From Cellulophaga sp. (GTDB taxonomy: Bacteria > Bacteroidota > Bacteroidia > Flavobacteriales > Flavobacteriaceae), in the NCBI GenBank assembly GCA_030731855.1, contig JANQTG010000131.1:56781-93011 (forward strand): a DNA stretch of 36,231 nt, in the 5' to 3' direction. Position 1 is the stretch's first letter. Every line of letters starts with the position of its first letter. The notes beneath the pieces were generated by a model that was given only the letters and a program-made list of their open reading frames with translations, was not told the DNA's origin and did no database searches. The position numbers and the translations under genes are program-made. Shown piece by piece: positions 1-8,673 of this stretch.

Positions 1-1
1 G

Positions 2-598
2 GCGCTTACTAATTTATTAAATTTAGATACGGTAGTGGATGATGATAATCTACAAATTCTAAAACTTATCAAAACATCAGCACAGGGTTTAAAGAACTCT
101 TTAGATACATATATTGATCATTTGAAATTAGCAGACTCAGCAGAAATTATGTTGAAAGAGGTAAGTTTCGATGAAGTTTTAAGTGAAGTTCAAGATACCA
201 TTAGCGCGTTAATTCAAGCATCAGAGGCTAAGTTTATTGTAGATTTTTCAGCATTACCAACTGTTTTATTTAACTATCCTTATTTAGAAAGTATTTTTTT
301 GAACTTCATTAGCAACTCCATAAAGTATGCAAAACAAAATGTTGCTCCAAAAATAGAGATTAGCTCAAAAATTGTAAATGGAAAAAAAATACTCATTTAC
401 AAGGATAGCGGTTTAGGATTTGACATGAATCGCGTAGGAGATAAAATTTTCGATTTACATCAAGGATTTCATGGCAATCAAGATAGTAAAGGTGTTGGCT
501 TATATTTAGTAAGAAATCAGGTAACTAAATTAGGAGGAAAAATTACTGCTGAAAGTCATGTAAATGTAGGAACTACTTTTACGATTACTTTTAAATAA
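2..598 (+). CDS. Sensor histidine kinase, C-terminal part (5' end outside window)
   Basis: The reading frame is open from base 2 and has no convincing start inside the window. The GTG at 35 is internal to a typical HisKA helix: residues before it read ALTNLLNLD, the usual continuation after the phospho-acceptor histidine. The visible part holds the second dimerisation helix and a complete HATPase_c domain, with N box NFISNSIKYA, G1 box DSGLGFD and G2 box SKGVGLYLV. It should autophosphorylate on the missing histidine and pass phosphate to a response regulator. No response regulator is visible here. Any sensor or PAS part lies upstream. The kinase assignment is sure; the signal is unknown. Confidence 0.9.
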   Translation, partial: ALTNLLNLDTVVDDDNLQILKLIKTSAQGLKNSLDTYIDHLKLADSAEIMLKEVSFDEVLSEVQDTISALIQASEAKFIVDFSALPTVLFNYPYLESIFLNFISNSIKYAKQNVAPKIEISSKIVNGKKILIYKDSGLGFDMNRVGDKIFDLHQGFHGNQDSKGVGLYLVRNQVTKLGGKITAESHVNVGTTFTITFK

Positions 599-625
599 AT
601 TTGTAAATAAAAAATTTCTAAGTAA

Positions 626-1051
626 TTACTTCGCAAATAACTGTCCCATATCTTTAAAAGCTTTAAACTCTAAAGCATTTCCCGCAGGATCTAGAAAAAA
701 CATGGTGGCTTGTTCGCCCACTAAACCTTCAAACCTGATGTAAGGTTCGATAACGAATTTTACGCCTTTATCTTTTAGCTCTTTCGAAAAGGACTTGAAA
801 ACATCCCAAGGTAAAACTACACCATAATGTGGCACAGGAACATCATGACCGTCTACAGGGTTGTGATGCACAGAGGCTGTCTCGTTTTTTGGTTTGTAGT
901 GAATCACTAATTGATGTCCAAATAGACTAAAATCTACCCAATGATCGCTACTTCTCCCTTCTTCGCAATTCAAAATTTCACGGTAAAATGTTCTGCATTC
1001 CGCCAAATTATGAACAGGAATTGCGATATGAAAAGGAGTAACTGCTGCCAT
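626..1051 (-). CDS. VOC (glyoxalase/bleomycin-resistance) family protein
   Basis: A 141-residue protein with the paired beta-alpha-beta-beta-beta fold pattern of the vicinal-oxygen-chelate superfamily. It begins [20 protein letters not shown] and ends with the typical [15 protein letters not shown]. His8 near the N-terminus and the Glu of NALEFKAF near the C-terminus are in the usual metal-ligand positions. Such proteins are glyoxalases, dioxygenases or isomerases, and the substrate cannot be told from sequence. It is convergent with the kinase and is followed upstream by an alpha/beta hydrolase on the same strand 27 bp away, so co-transcription is possible. Confidence 0.85.
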   Translation of the reverse strand: MAAVTPFHIAIPVHNLAECRTFYREILNCEEGRSSDHWVDFSLFGHQLVIHYKPKNETASVHHNPVDGHDVPVPHYGVVLPWDVFKSFSKELKDKGVKFVIEPYIRFEGLVGEQATMFFLDPAGNALEFKAFKDMGQLFAK

Positions 1052-1078
1052 AATTTATTTTTTGTTAAAAATAGTTTT

Positions 1079-1921
1079 TTATTCTGATTTCAAAAAATTT
1101 ATAATCTCAAAATTCACATCGTCTTGATGCAATGAATGTCCTAGACCTTGCGTTTTTAATAAAGTACTATTTTGCCAATTTTTATGAATCCGTTCTGCGG
1201 CGCTAAACGGAGCAATGGTATCGAATTCGTCGTGAACTAGAAGTCCTTTTGTTGTCAATTCATCTGAAAATCTAGAAATAGAGAATTCCTCGATTCGAAA
1301 ACCAAATGTTTGATTAAAATAGTGGTCTAAACTTTCTAATACGGTATCGTTAAATTTTAGAAGGTTTTGATAATACTGCATAATTTCAGAAAGTTCAGAC
1401 GGCGATCCTAGAGAAACAATTTTTTCAATGCTGTTTTCTGGATTTTTGTATTGATGATACAAACCAGTCATGCCACCCATCGAATGACCAATAATATAAT
1501 TGGGATTATATAGTTCAATCAACGCTTCTGAACAGGAAGTATATAGTGGTACATTTAATAGTTTTCCTGAAGAGTTACCATGTGCCGGGGCGTCAATAGC
1601 AATAATATTGAAATCTTCCTTCTTTAAAAACTCGATTAAATTTTTCCATCTGTATGCGTTACTTTCCCAGCCATGTAATAACAACACGGTTTCTTTATTT
1701 CCTTTCCAAGTATACGTCTGTATTTGGCTATGGCTCGTATTTACGATACCACTTTTAGCTTCGTTTAAAAAGCTTTTTTGATGATCTAAAATAGCGCCTT
1801 TTCTTGGGGATGAAAATAACTGAAAAGCTTTTTTTGCGGCACTTTCCTTGGAGAATACCGCAAGAGCATTAAAGTAACTTCCATAGGCTAGGGGTAATAA
1901 AGCTTTTTTAATTTTATTCAT
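1079..1921 (-). CDS. Alpha/beta hydrolase
   Basis: A 280-residue alpha/beta-hydrolase-fold enzyme. The oxyanion motif HGWESN lies at about residues 83-88, and the nucleophile elbow GHSMGG at 145-150 gives catalytic Ser147. An acid is likely at Asp231 or Asp234 (HDEFDTIAP), and the catalytic His is probably His262 in GLGHSLHQ. There is no clear signal peptide, although the N-terminal 25 residues are mildly hydrophobic, so a cytoplasmic enzyme is most likely. Substrate is unknown; it may be an ester or lipid. It lies 3 bp downstream of the cupin gene on the same strand, suggesting a two-gene unit. Confidence 0.87.
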   Translation of the reverse strand: MNKIKKALLPLAYGSYFNALAVFSKESAAKKAFQLFSSPRKGAILDHQKSFLNEAKSGIVNTSHSQIQTYTWKGNKETVLLLHGWESNAYRWKNLIEFLKKEDFNIIAIDAPAHGNSSGKLLNVPLYTSCSEALIELYNPNYIIGHSMGGMTGLYHQYKNPENSIEKIVSLGSPSELSEIMQYYQNLLKFNDTVLESLDHYFNQTFGFRIEEFSISRFSDELTTKGLLVHDEFDTIAPFSAAERIHKNWQNSTLLKTQGLGHSLHQDDVNFEIINFLKSE

Positions 1922-1924
1922 GAA

Positions 1925-2290
1925 CTATTCTTCTTCTCTATGTACTTTTTCAAAGTCAAAAGCGGGAATACAAATGGCGAGATACTCGCATGCCTCTTCA
2001 AACGGATTTGAATATTGAACTCTAGTATTTTTTTCGATTTTAATTGACTGGCCTGCTTTTAAAATAATGATTTCACCATCTATAATAAATTGCTTTTTAC
2101 CTTTGATAATAAAAGTGTATTCGACAAATTCTGGAGTTTGAAAAGGTTCACTCCAACCTGGAGGTGCCACCATTTTGGCAATACTTAAATTTTGGTCTTG
2201 AGTACTCGCTTTTCCAAAATGTTCTTCAATTACCTTACCATCAGTAGTTGGAACAATAAAAGGCGATTTTTGAAGGGTATATTTTTTCAT
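1925..2290 (-). CDS. Small cupin-domain protein
   Basis: A 121-residue single-domain cupin. The second half carries the barrel pattern VEYTFIIKGKKQFIIDGEIIILKAGQ followed by a short second motif around residues 80-100. The classical metal-binding histidines of cupin motif 1 (GxHxH) are not evident; the corresponding stretch reads WSEPFQTPEFVEYT. Metal binding is therefore doubtful, and a ligand-binding or non-metal role is possible. The stop is 3 bp before the start of the downstream alpha/beta hydrolase, so the two are probably co-transcribed. Function unknown. Confidence 0.75.
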   Translation of the reverse strand: MKKYTLQKSPFIVPTTDGKVIEEHFGKASTQDQNLSIAKMVAPPGWSEPFQTPEFVEYTFIIKGKKQFIIDGEIIILKAGQSIKIEKNTRVQYSNPFEEACEYLAICIPAFDFEKVHREEE

Positions 2291-2406
2291 TTTATATAAT
2301 AAGTCGAAAAGTCCAATGTTAGTATGTTTAGGTTTAAAATCATATTCTATTTTTACGTAAAAATTTAAACCAGAAACTTTAAACTTTTTTCAAAACTAGA
2401 AACTCA

Positions 2407-3021
2407 CTATTCCCATGCCAGCATCATATATTTTATCTTAGCGGTATCAGGTATTTGAACTTCTTCAATATTTAGGCTCGTATCGTATCTAAGACTTTCG
2501 GGTAATTCTTTTTTGTCGATGGTAAAATATAGTCCAGAATCTTTTGTAAGTATCAATACATTGTTCATAGAGGTTATGATTTTTTTTATACTGTACTTTT
2601 CTTTAATATCTTTAAAAGTACTATTCATGTTTAGTCCTTTATCAGTAGTGTACCGAACATCGTGAATACGAATATTTTCAATAGTCGATGTGGTATCTGT
2701 AGCGGGTGTTAAGGTTAATAAATGCAGTCCGCCTTTTTCGTATATTTCTATTTTTTGATAATTCAAATTAGGATTTATAATACTTTTTACAGAATCGTTT
2801 TGAACAGGAATTTCAGCGTTTAGGCTGTTTTTTAATTTCGGAATTCCGGCACCTGTTACAATAGAATCCTCAGCATAAATAGTTTCTAAATCGCTTATTT
2901 TAGTGTTTTTAGTTAACAGACCAATACTATCTTTATTGACTTTAAATTTAGGATTTTCTGTAGTACAATTGATAAAAAAAAGTGAAGTTGCAATAAGCGC
3001 AACAGAAAGAATATGTTTCAT
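2407..3021 (-). CDS. Lipoprotein of unknown function
   Basis: A 204-residue protein with a lipoprotein signal peptide: a basic MKH start, a hydrophobic stretch and Cys19 after FFIN. The mature part contains IGLLTKNTKISDLETIYAEDSIV and a later segment SIGLL/FKDIKEKYSIK. This is loosely reminiscent of DUF1131-type periplasmic proteins, but I cannot confirm the family. It probably sits on the periplasmic face of a membrane. It is 39 bp downstream of the HerA-like ATPase gene on the same strand, and no functional link is evident. Confidence 0.75.
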   Translation of the reverse strand: MKHILSVALIATSLFFINCTTENPKFKVNKDSIGLLTKNTKISDLETIYAEDSIVTGAGIPKLKNSLNAEIPVQNDSVKSIINPNLNYQKIEIYEKGGLHLLTLTPATDTTSTIENIRIHDVRYTTDKGLNMNSTFKDIKEKYSIKKIITSMNNVLILTKDSGLYFTIDKKELPESLRYDTSLNIEEVQIPDTAKIKYMMLAWE

Positions 3022-3060
3022 TGTAAATGATCTAGTTTTTTGTTTTAAGTCTATTTTTTA

Positions 3061-4572
3061 TTATCGCATTACTTTTTTTAATACTCCTAAAACACCTCTA
3101 ATAAACGTAGCACTTGTTAGTACTTTTAAAATAGGGTTTTGCCTTGTGCTAGTTGTTGTTCTTCGTGTTAAAGTTGTTTTTTTAGCAGAATTTTCTTCTT
3201 TTTCAGCCAATTCTTCTGCTTTGTCAATCTTTTTATTTAAAATTTCATAAGCACTTTCTCGGTCTATAATTTCATTGTACTTTGGGACTAATTTTGAATT
3301 GTCAATGACTTGTTTTAACTCTTTATCTGTTAAAATATCCATTCTGCTCATAGGCGCTCTAAGCATTGTTGCCGCTAACGGTGTTGGTCTTCCTTTTTCA
3401 TCTAAAGCCGATATTAAAGCTTCACCTATCCCTAAAGAGGTAAGTACTTCTTTAGTATCATAAAATTCAGATTCCGGATAATTTTCTGCTGTTAGTTTAA
3501 TTGCTTTTCTATCGCGAGCTGTAAATGCGCGTAATGCATGTTGTACTTTTAGTCCTAATTGCGCCAACACTTCATAAGGTACATCGGTTGGGTTTTGAGT
3601 AACAAAATATAAGCCAATACCTTTAGATCTAATAAGTTTTACAATACTTTCAATCTGGTTTAAAAGCGCTTTTGAAGCTTCATTAAATATTAGGTGAGCT
3701 TCATCAATAAACAATATTAAATTAGGTTTGTCGCTATCGCCTTGTTCTGGAAACGTATCATACACTTCGGCCAATAAACTCAACATAAAGGTGGAGAATA
3801 ACTTAGGCCTATCTTGAATATCGGTGAGTCTTAAAATATTAATATAGCCTCTGCCATTAGAATCAACCCTAGTTAAATCTTGAACATCAAAAGATTTTTC
3901 ACCGAAGAACAATTCTGCTCCTTGCTGCTCTAATTCAATTATTTTTCTCAGAATGGTGCCAGTAGAACTTGTGTTTATGCGGCCGTACTCTTTCGTAAAT
4001 TCTTCTTTGCCTTCTTCCGTAGAATACTGCAATACTTTTTTGAAATCTTTTAAATCTAATAGTGGATATTTGTTATCATCACAATACTTAAATATTACGG
4101 CAACAATACCTTCTTGCGCTTCTGATAAATCTAAAATTCTAGAGAGTAAAACAGGGCCAAATTCTGATACGGTAGCTCTTAGTTTTACCCCATCTTGTTC
4201 AGACAGTGATAATATTTCTACAGGAAAACTTTTAGCTTCAAATGGTATTCCGATTTTCGCATGGCGTTCTTCAATTTTTGCATGGCCAGCGCTGGGTTGT
4301 GCCAATCCGCTTAAATCGCCTTTCAAATCCATTAGTAAAACAGGAATCCCTTTTTCAGATAAATTTTCGGCAATTACCTGAAGTGTTTTTGTTTTTCCAG
4401 TACCAGTGGCACCGGCAATAAGTCCGTGTCTGTTTAAAGTTTTTAGGGGGATTTTTACAAAAGCATTGGTGATGGTTTCGCCCTCAAAAATGGCAGAACC
4501 CATGGTAATATAATCGCCTTTTGTTGCGTATCCTTCTTCTATATGTTTAAAGAATTGGTCTTTGGTGCTCAT
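3061..4572 (-). CDS. HerA/VirB4-like helicase, DUF853 family
   Basis: A 503-residue P-loop ATPase of the HerA-FtsK superfamily, the DUF853 (YjgR-like) branch. Walker A GATGTGKT spans about residues 54-61 and Walker B LILFIDEAHLIF has Asp290-Glu291. The sensor region VTQNPTDVPYEVLAQLG follows. Length matches the family (about 500). The C-terminus ends in a charged linker and a short TSATFIRGVLGVLKKVMR tail, as is common in this group. The biological role is not established; DNA translocation or pumping is inferred from the fold. It is not next to nurA or other known HerA partners, so it is not a phage-defence cassette on present evidence. Confidence 0.92.
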   Translation of the reverse strand: MSTKDQFFKHIEEGYATKGDYITMGSAIFEGETITNAFVKIPLKTLNRHGLIAGATGTGKTKTLQVIAENLSEKGIPVLLMDLKGDLSGLAQPSAGHAKIEERHAKIGIPFEAKSFPVEILSLSEQDGVKLRATVSEFGPVLLSRILDLSEAQEGIVAVIFKYCDDNKYPLLDLKDFKKVLQYSTEEGKEEFTKEYGRINTSSTGTILRKIIELEQQGAELFFGEKSFDVQDLTRVDSNGRGYINILRLTDIQDRPKLFSTFMLSLLAEVYDTFPEQGDSDKPNLILFIDEAHLIFNEASKALLNQIESIVKLIRSKGIGLYFVTQNPTDVPYEVLAQLGLKVQHALRAFTARDRKAIKLTAENYPESEFYDTKEVLTSLGIGEALISALDEKGRPTPLAATMLRAPMSRMDILTDKELKQVIDNSKLVPKYNEIIDRESAYEILNKKIDKAEELAEKEENSAKKTTLTRRTTTSTRQNPILKVLTSATFIRGVLGVLKKVMR

Positions 4573-4666
4573 TTTTAACTATAGTTTGCGTAAAAATAAG
4601 GTAATTTTATACAATTAGAATAATCAAAACTAAATTTCAATTTTTTAATTAAAAAGTACTTCTGTC

Positions 4667-5113
4667 ATGAAAAGTTATTTTATTTTTTTTAGCCTATTAT
4701 TTTTTTATTACAATACCGCGGCCCAGGATAAAACACCCGTTATTTATCACGAATCTCACGAAGTAAAAAAGCAAACAGCACCTTTTAGTGATGCGGTACA
4801 AGTTGGGAATCTATTTTTTTTATCAGGACAACTAGGAATGGATCATACCACCAGAACCTTAGTTGAAGGAGGTATTGTAGCCGAAACTACGCAAGCTATT
4901 AAAAATATTCAGGCAGTTTTAGAACATCATAAGATGGATTTATCGCATGTTGTAAAATGCACTGTTATTTTAAGTACTATGGATGATTTTGCCACATTTA
5001 ATGAAATTTATAGTCAATATTTCACGAATAAGCCTGCAAGAACAACTTTTGCTGCCAGTGGATTAGCCCGAAATGCTAGCATAGAAATTGAGGTAGTTGC
5101 TGTTAAGGGGTAA
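4667..5113 (+). CDS. Exported RidA/YjgF/Rid-family protein
   Basis: A 148-residue protein: an N-terminal signal peptide (MKSYFIFFSLLFFYYNTAAQ, probable cleavage after TAA) followed by a complete Rid domain. The family signatures include VQVGNLFFLSGQLGMD, the conserved Arg in KPARTTFAASGLA and the C-terminal IEIEVVAV. Cytosolic RidA deaminates reactive enamine/imine intermediates. The signal peptide predicts a periplasmic location here, where the substrate is unclear. It is divergent from the HerA-like gene and has no operon partner. Confidence 0.88.
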   Translation: MKSYFIFFSLLFFYYNTAAQDKTPVIYHESHEVKKQTAPFSDAVQVGNLFFLSGQLGMDHTTRTLVEGGIVAETTQAIKNIQAVLEHHKMDLSHVVKCTVILSTMDDFATFNEIYSQYFTNKPARTTFAASGLARNASIEIEVVAVKG

Positions 5114-5230
5114 ATGATTACATAAATAGGTATAAAATTTTTCTGTATTGATATTTTTTTTGACGGAGTAAAAAAATAGTATTCTACGATCAGATTTATA
5201 TAGTTTACGTAGCGTTATAAATTCTTATTG

Positions 5231-5238
5231 TATCTTTG
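5231..5238 (+). promoter_or_regulatory. -7 promoter box TATCTTTG for queE
   Basis: This is an exact match to the Bacteroidota -7 element TAnnTTTG. The box ends 4 bp before the ATG at 5243. In this phylum transcription starts a few bases after the box, so the transcript should begin at or within a base or two of the start codon and have essentially no leader. Confidence 0.6.
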
Positions 5239-5242
5239 CAAA

Positions 5243-5875
5243 ATGTTAGCAAATGAAGTTTTGGCATTAGTCAATAAGGGGGAAATGCTCCCATTAATGG
5301 AGGAGTTTTATACCATTCAGGGTGAAGGTTTTCATAAGGGAACCGCAGCTTATTTTATTAGAGTAGGTGGTTGCGATGTGGGTTGCCATTGGTGTGATGT
5401 AAAAGAAAGTTGGAATGCAGAAACGCATCCGCCGACCGCTACACAAACCATTATTGATAATGCAGTAAAATATTCTGATACTATTGTGATTACAGGTGGT
5501 GAACCACTTACTTGGGATATGGGGCCTTTAACAGAAGGTTTAAAAGCAAAAAATCTTAAAACACATATTGAAACCTCAGGGGCGTATGCCTTAACCGGTA
5601 TTTGGGATTGGATTTGTCTTTCCCCAAAGAAAAATAAGTTACCAGTTGGTAAAATTTATGATGTAGCTCACGAGTTAAAAATCATAATTTTTAATAAGCA
5701 CGACTTTATTTTTGCCGAAGAACAAGCCGCTAAAACGAATAGTAACTGTATTTTGTATCTACAGCCAGAATGGAGTGTTCGAGATAAAATGGTGCCTTTA
5801 ATTGTCGATTACGTAATGAAGAATCCTAAATGGAAAGTATCACTACAAACGCATAAATATTTGAATATCCCTTAG
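5243..5875 (+). CDS. queE: 7-carboxy-7-deazaguanine synthase
   Basis: A 210-residue radical-SAM enzyme that makes 7-carboxy-7-deazaguanine from 6-carboxy-tetrahydropterin, a step in queuosine/preQ0 synthesis. Family features include the opening MEEFYTIQGEGFHKG, the shortened cluster motif C44-x3-C48-x2-C51 (CDVGCHWC) that binds 4Fe-4S, and the glycine-rich ITGGEPL. I chose the ATG at 5243 rather than the TTG at 5228 because the promoter box occupies 5231-5238. That also gives the usual family N-terminus. The gene stands alone; queC, queD and queF are not in the window. Confidence 0.93.
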   Translation: MLANEVLALVNKGEMLPLMEEFYTIQGEGFHKGTAAYFIRVGGCDVGCHWCDVKESWNAETHPPTATQTIIDNAVKYSDTIVITGGEPLTWDMGPLTEGLKAKNLKTHIETSGAYALTGIWDWICLSPKKNKLPVGKIYDVAHELKIIIFNKHDFIFAEEQAAKTNSNCILYLQPEWSVRDKMVPLIVDYVMKNPKWKVSLQTHKYLNIP

Positions 5876-5981
5876 TTTGGTTGTCGGTTGACGGTTTATA
5901 GTTGTTGAAAAAAATGCGTTTTAAATTAATTAGAAAATAAAACAATTAGAATATTTTAAAACTCAACACTTAAACTTAACA

Positions 5982-6806
5982 TTACCTCCCGCCATTTGCA
6001 TCTAAATCTAACAAACACTCAACATCAAAATCAGGAACTTGACCATTTCTAGCCGTTAACATTTTACCCATTCCAGCTCCAAACTCTAATTCCGCTCGCA
6101 TTAAGCAATTTGGCCTGTCGCAGTGCTTATTGCCAATTTCGTTTCCATCATCATCCGTTGTTATTCCTTCATGCGGGTTTACCATCTCTGAGCCTATATT
6201 TACAAGACCAAATAAATGTCCAAATTCGTGAATTAAGGTTGCTGTTTCTACTGTTGCAACAGAAATTAAAGAACTTTTACTCGCTAAATTTCTGATCGTA
6301 GATTCATAAATAACCATTGAAGTATTTCGGTACACTGCACCTAAGGTAACTAAATCTTCTTCAGGTTCGTCACTGTCAGAAGGTGCATCAGCAAAATAAA
6401 TATAAACGGCTAAGGTTTTACCTTGATTAAAAGCTGTTCTATCTTTACGTTGTAAATCGTCAATTTCTTGTAAGGTTAATGTTTCTTTATTTGGAGATTC
6501 AAGCTCTTTGTACTCAATTTCGATGATTTCTTTAAACGTACGTTCCTTTAAAAACTCTACCAAATCGGCTATAGCGCCTACTGTAGGCCTAAACCCTCGA
6601 ACATACCCTATTTCAATTTTTAATTTATCGAATTCATCATTAGATAAAAAATCGTTGGCAGAGTCTCCAATAGATCTGAAACTTGCGGCTCTATCTATAG
6701 GCTGATTAGCATCTTCATCGACATCTTTTTCAGTATTCGAATCTTTAGAACAGCTGAAAATTAAGACTAACATTAAAGTTAAAACGGAATAAATATTCTT
6801 TTTCAT
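5982..6806 (-). CDS. Lipoprotein zinc metalloprotease-like protein
   Basis: A 274-residue predicted lipoprotein; the ATG at 6806 gives MKKNIYSVLTLMLVLIFSC with lipid-anchored Cys19. An upstream in-frame start at 6854 would bury that signal peptide. The zinc motif HEFGHLFG (His193, Glu194, His197, Gly200) matches gluzincin/metzincin-type proteases. It is followed by a conserved-looking NPHEG and HCDRPNCLM. The position of the third metzincin ligand (residue 203) is Asn, not His or Asp, so the third ligand may be His212; NCLM could serve as a Met-turn. It is probably a surface or periplasmic protease with unknown substrate. No prodomain is apparent. Confidence 0.82.
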   Translation of the reverse strand: MKKNIYSVLTLMLVLIFSCSKDSNTEKDVDEDANQPIDRAASFRSIGDSANDFLSNDEFDKLKIEIGYVRGFRPTVGAIADLVEFLKERTFKEIIEIEYKELESPNKETLTLQEIDDLQRKDRTAFNQGKTLAVYIYFADAPSDSDEPEEDLVTLGAVYRNTSMVIYESTIRNLASKSSLISVATVETATLIHEFGHLFGLVNIGSEMVNPHEGITTDDDGNEIGNKHCDRPNCLMRAELEFGAGMGKMLTARNGQVPDFDVECLLDLDANGGR

Positions 6807-6865
6807 AATAAGCAATTTAGTGATAAAAAACACTGTCTGTAAATAACGAAACAAAAAAGTTTCTA

Positions 6866-7579
6866 TTATGTATTTAGAGTAAGTTTAGCTAAAAAATCGA
6901 AATGTTCACCTTCTTTAATTAGTTCACAATTTAAATTATTGGCAATAGCGGCACGTTGTAAGGTATTATAATCTATATACAACCAATCAAATAAACTGCT
7001 TTTTTCTCCTTTATAGGTCATGCTAAAATTTACTTCTCCGTAATAGGTATTGCCATCAGGAATCCAATAACCGCCATCTTCATCTTCATCAAACATATAA
7101 ATTATATCACTAGAATCTAGTAAAATTTGACCATTAGGCTTTAGAAGATTTTTTAAATGCATAAAAAAACGATTTAGGTTTGTTAGCTTCCCAACAATGC
7201 CGATACCATTCATCAGTAGTAGAAGTGTATCAAACCTTACATTTTTAAAATCATATAAATTAGTACAAACTGTATTTTTAATACCTCTCTTTTTACAAAC
7301 CTCGATAGCACCTTCCGAAATATCTAAGGCAGTAACATGATGCTTTTTTTCTTGTAAATAAAGGCTATGGCTACCAGCTCCGCAACCAATGTCTAAAATA
7401 GTTCCTTTGCACAATTCTAATGCTTTTTGTTCTAATAGTGGCATAGCATCATAAGAACGAAATAAGTAGGGTAGCGGCATACTATCTTCTTCATCTAAAG
7501 AAGAAAATGTAGTAATATCAGAAGTGTAATTATTATTTTGATAATCTAAAACTGCTTTTCCGAAAATATCAATTGCCAT
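6866..7579 (-). CDS. Class I SAM-dependent methyltransferase
   Basis: A 237-residue Rossmann-fold methyltransferase. Motif I ILDIGCGAGSHSLYL spans about residues 61-75, and the acidic post-I strand is VTALDISEGAIEVC. Motif IV-like FDTLLLLMNGIG and a post-motif GQILLDSSDIIYMFDE complete the core. The substrate is not recognisable. It lies 59 bp upstream of the lipoprotein protease on the same strand and is divergent from the DUF2059 gene. Cytoplasmic. Confidence 0.9.
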   Translation of the reverse strand: MAIDIFGKAVLDYQNNNYTSDITTFSSLDEEDSMPLPYLFRSYDAMPLLEQKALELCKGTILDIGCGAGSHSLYLQEKKHHVTALDISEGAIEVCKKRGIKNTVCTNLYDFKNVRFDTLLLLMNGIGIVGKLTNLNRFFMHLKNLLKPNGQILLDSSDIIYMFDEDEDGGYWIPDGNTYYGEVNFSMTYKGEKSSLFDWLYIDYNTLQRAAIANNLNCELIKEGEHFDFLAKLTLNT

Positions 7580-7643
7580 TTAATTCGTATTTTGCAACAA
7601 AAATCAGTTATTTACAGCACTATAAAAAATAAAATACCTAACC

Positions 7644-8159
7644 ATGAAATTAATACATCAACTCTCTATACTATTTTTGTTACTTACGCTGACAAGTTGC
7701 GCACAAGAAGCCACATTTTCAGAAGATGTGCTTACTTATGTTAAGAATAATGGTACAGCGAAGCAATACGAGTATGCTTATGATCAGCTTATAACTATGT
7801 TGTCTAGTCAGTTTCCAAAAACAGAAAGTAATGTTGAGGGTTGGGATTTTATGAATACCAATAAAGAAAAGTATGTTTCAGAAATACTGGTTTTGTTAGC
7901 GCCAGTTTACGAGAAAAATTTTTCGCACGAAGAGATAAAAAAAATGAATGAATTTTACCAATCCGAAGCAGGAAAGCAGCTAGTGGTCGATCGTTCTAAA
8001 ATGTCTGAGGAACAAAAAGTGAGTTTAAACGATTTTTACAGTTCTGAAGTAGGAAAAAAAATTATTGAGAAGCAGCCTATTTTAACAAAAGAAATTGGAG
8101 TCGTTTCAGAAAATTGGAGTCGTGATTTGTACGAAACCGCCCTTAGTTTATTAAAATAA
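7644..8159 (+). CDS. DUF2059-type lipoprotein
   Basis: A 171-residue predicted lipoprotein (LTLTSC, Cys19) with two copies of the helical pattern typical of DUF2059: EEIKKMNEFYQSEAGKQLV and VSLNDFYSSEVGKKIIEK. The repeat FYxSExGK is clear. DUF2059 proteins are periplasmic helical proteins of unknown role. Its stop overlaps the next start by one base (TAATG), so translation is coupled to the YkgJ-family gene. Confidence 0.85.
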   Translation: MKLIHQLSILFLLLTLTSCAQEATFSEDVLTYVKNNGTAKQYEYAYDQLITMLSSQFPKTESNVEGWDFMNTNKEKYVSEILVLLAPVYEKNFSHEEIKKMNEFYQSEAGKQLVVDRSKMSEEQKVSLNDFYSSEVGKKIIEKQPILTKEIGVVSENWSRDLYETALSLLK

Positions 8160-8653
8160 TGGACGATTTTATTGCTAAACTGCCAAAGCTTGCCAAAGAT
8201 AAACATGGCGAGAACAAAAAATTTTTTGCAAAATTAAAACAAAAACCGCCGAAGAATTTAGATTATGTAATGCAAGAATTACATGAAAGTGAATTTGAAA
8301 GAACAGATTGTTTACAATGTGCCAATTGTTGTAAAACCACTGGCCCACTTTTTACCAATGCTGATATAGAAAGAATTTCAAAGCACTTTAAGCAAAAACC
8401 ACAACAATTTATTGCGGAATATTTGCGATTAGATGAAGAGAACGATTATGTATTGCAACAGGTACCTTGTACTTTTTTAGGGGCTGATAACTATTGTGGT
8501 ATTTATGATGTTAGACCAAAAGCTTGTCGTGAATTTCCGCATACCGATCGTAAAAAATTTCAACAGATAAGTAATTTAACCCTTAAAAATGTGGCTATTT
8601 GCCCAGCAGCTTTTAACATTGTTGAAAAAATGAAACAGCACATAAAGTTTTAA
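8159..8653 (+). CDS. YkgJ-family cysteine-cluster protein
   Basis: A 164-residue protein with the signature cysteines of the YkgJ (zinc- or iron-chelating CxxCxxCC) family: Cys51, 54, 57 and 58 in CLQCANCC, then Cys104, Cys113, Cys123 (DVRPKACREFP) and Cys148. The family is widespread and its function is unsettled; some members are linked to cell-surface or flagellar modification. The start overlaps the upstream DUF2059 stop by one base. Soluble, with no signal peptide. Confidence 0.88.
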   Translation: MDDFIAKLPKLAKDKHGENKKFFAKLKQKPPKNLDYVMQELHESEFERTDCLQCANCCKTTGPLFTNADIERISKHFKQKPQQFIAEYLRLDEENDYVLQQVPCTFLGADNYCGIYDVRPKACREFPHTDRKKFQQISNLTLKNVAICPAAFNIVEKMKQHIKF

Positions 8654-8673
8654 TTTTTTTGTACTTTTATTTT

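Noticed and set aside
3061..4572. HerA-like ATPase as part of a phage-defence system
   Set aside because: It is a DUF853-type housekeeping homologue with no nuclease or SIR2/DUF4297 partner; neighbours are a lipoprotein and RidA.
5876..5981. Possible riboswitch or terminator after queE
   Set aside because: No preQ1 riboswitch-like pseudoknot or stable stem can be drawn; the sequence is G/T-rich repeat-like.
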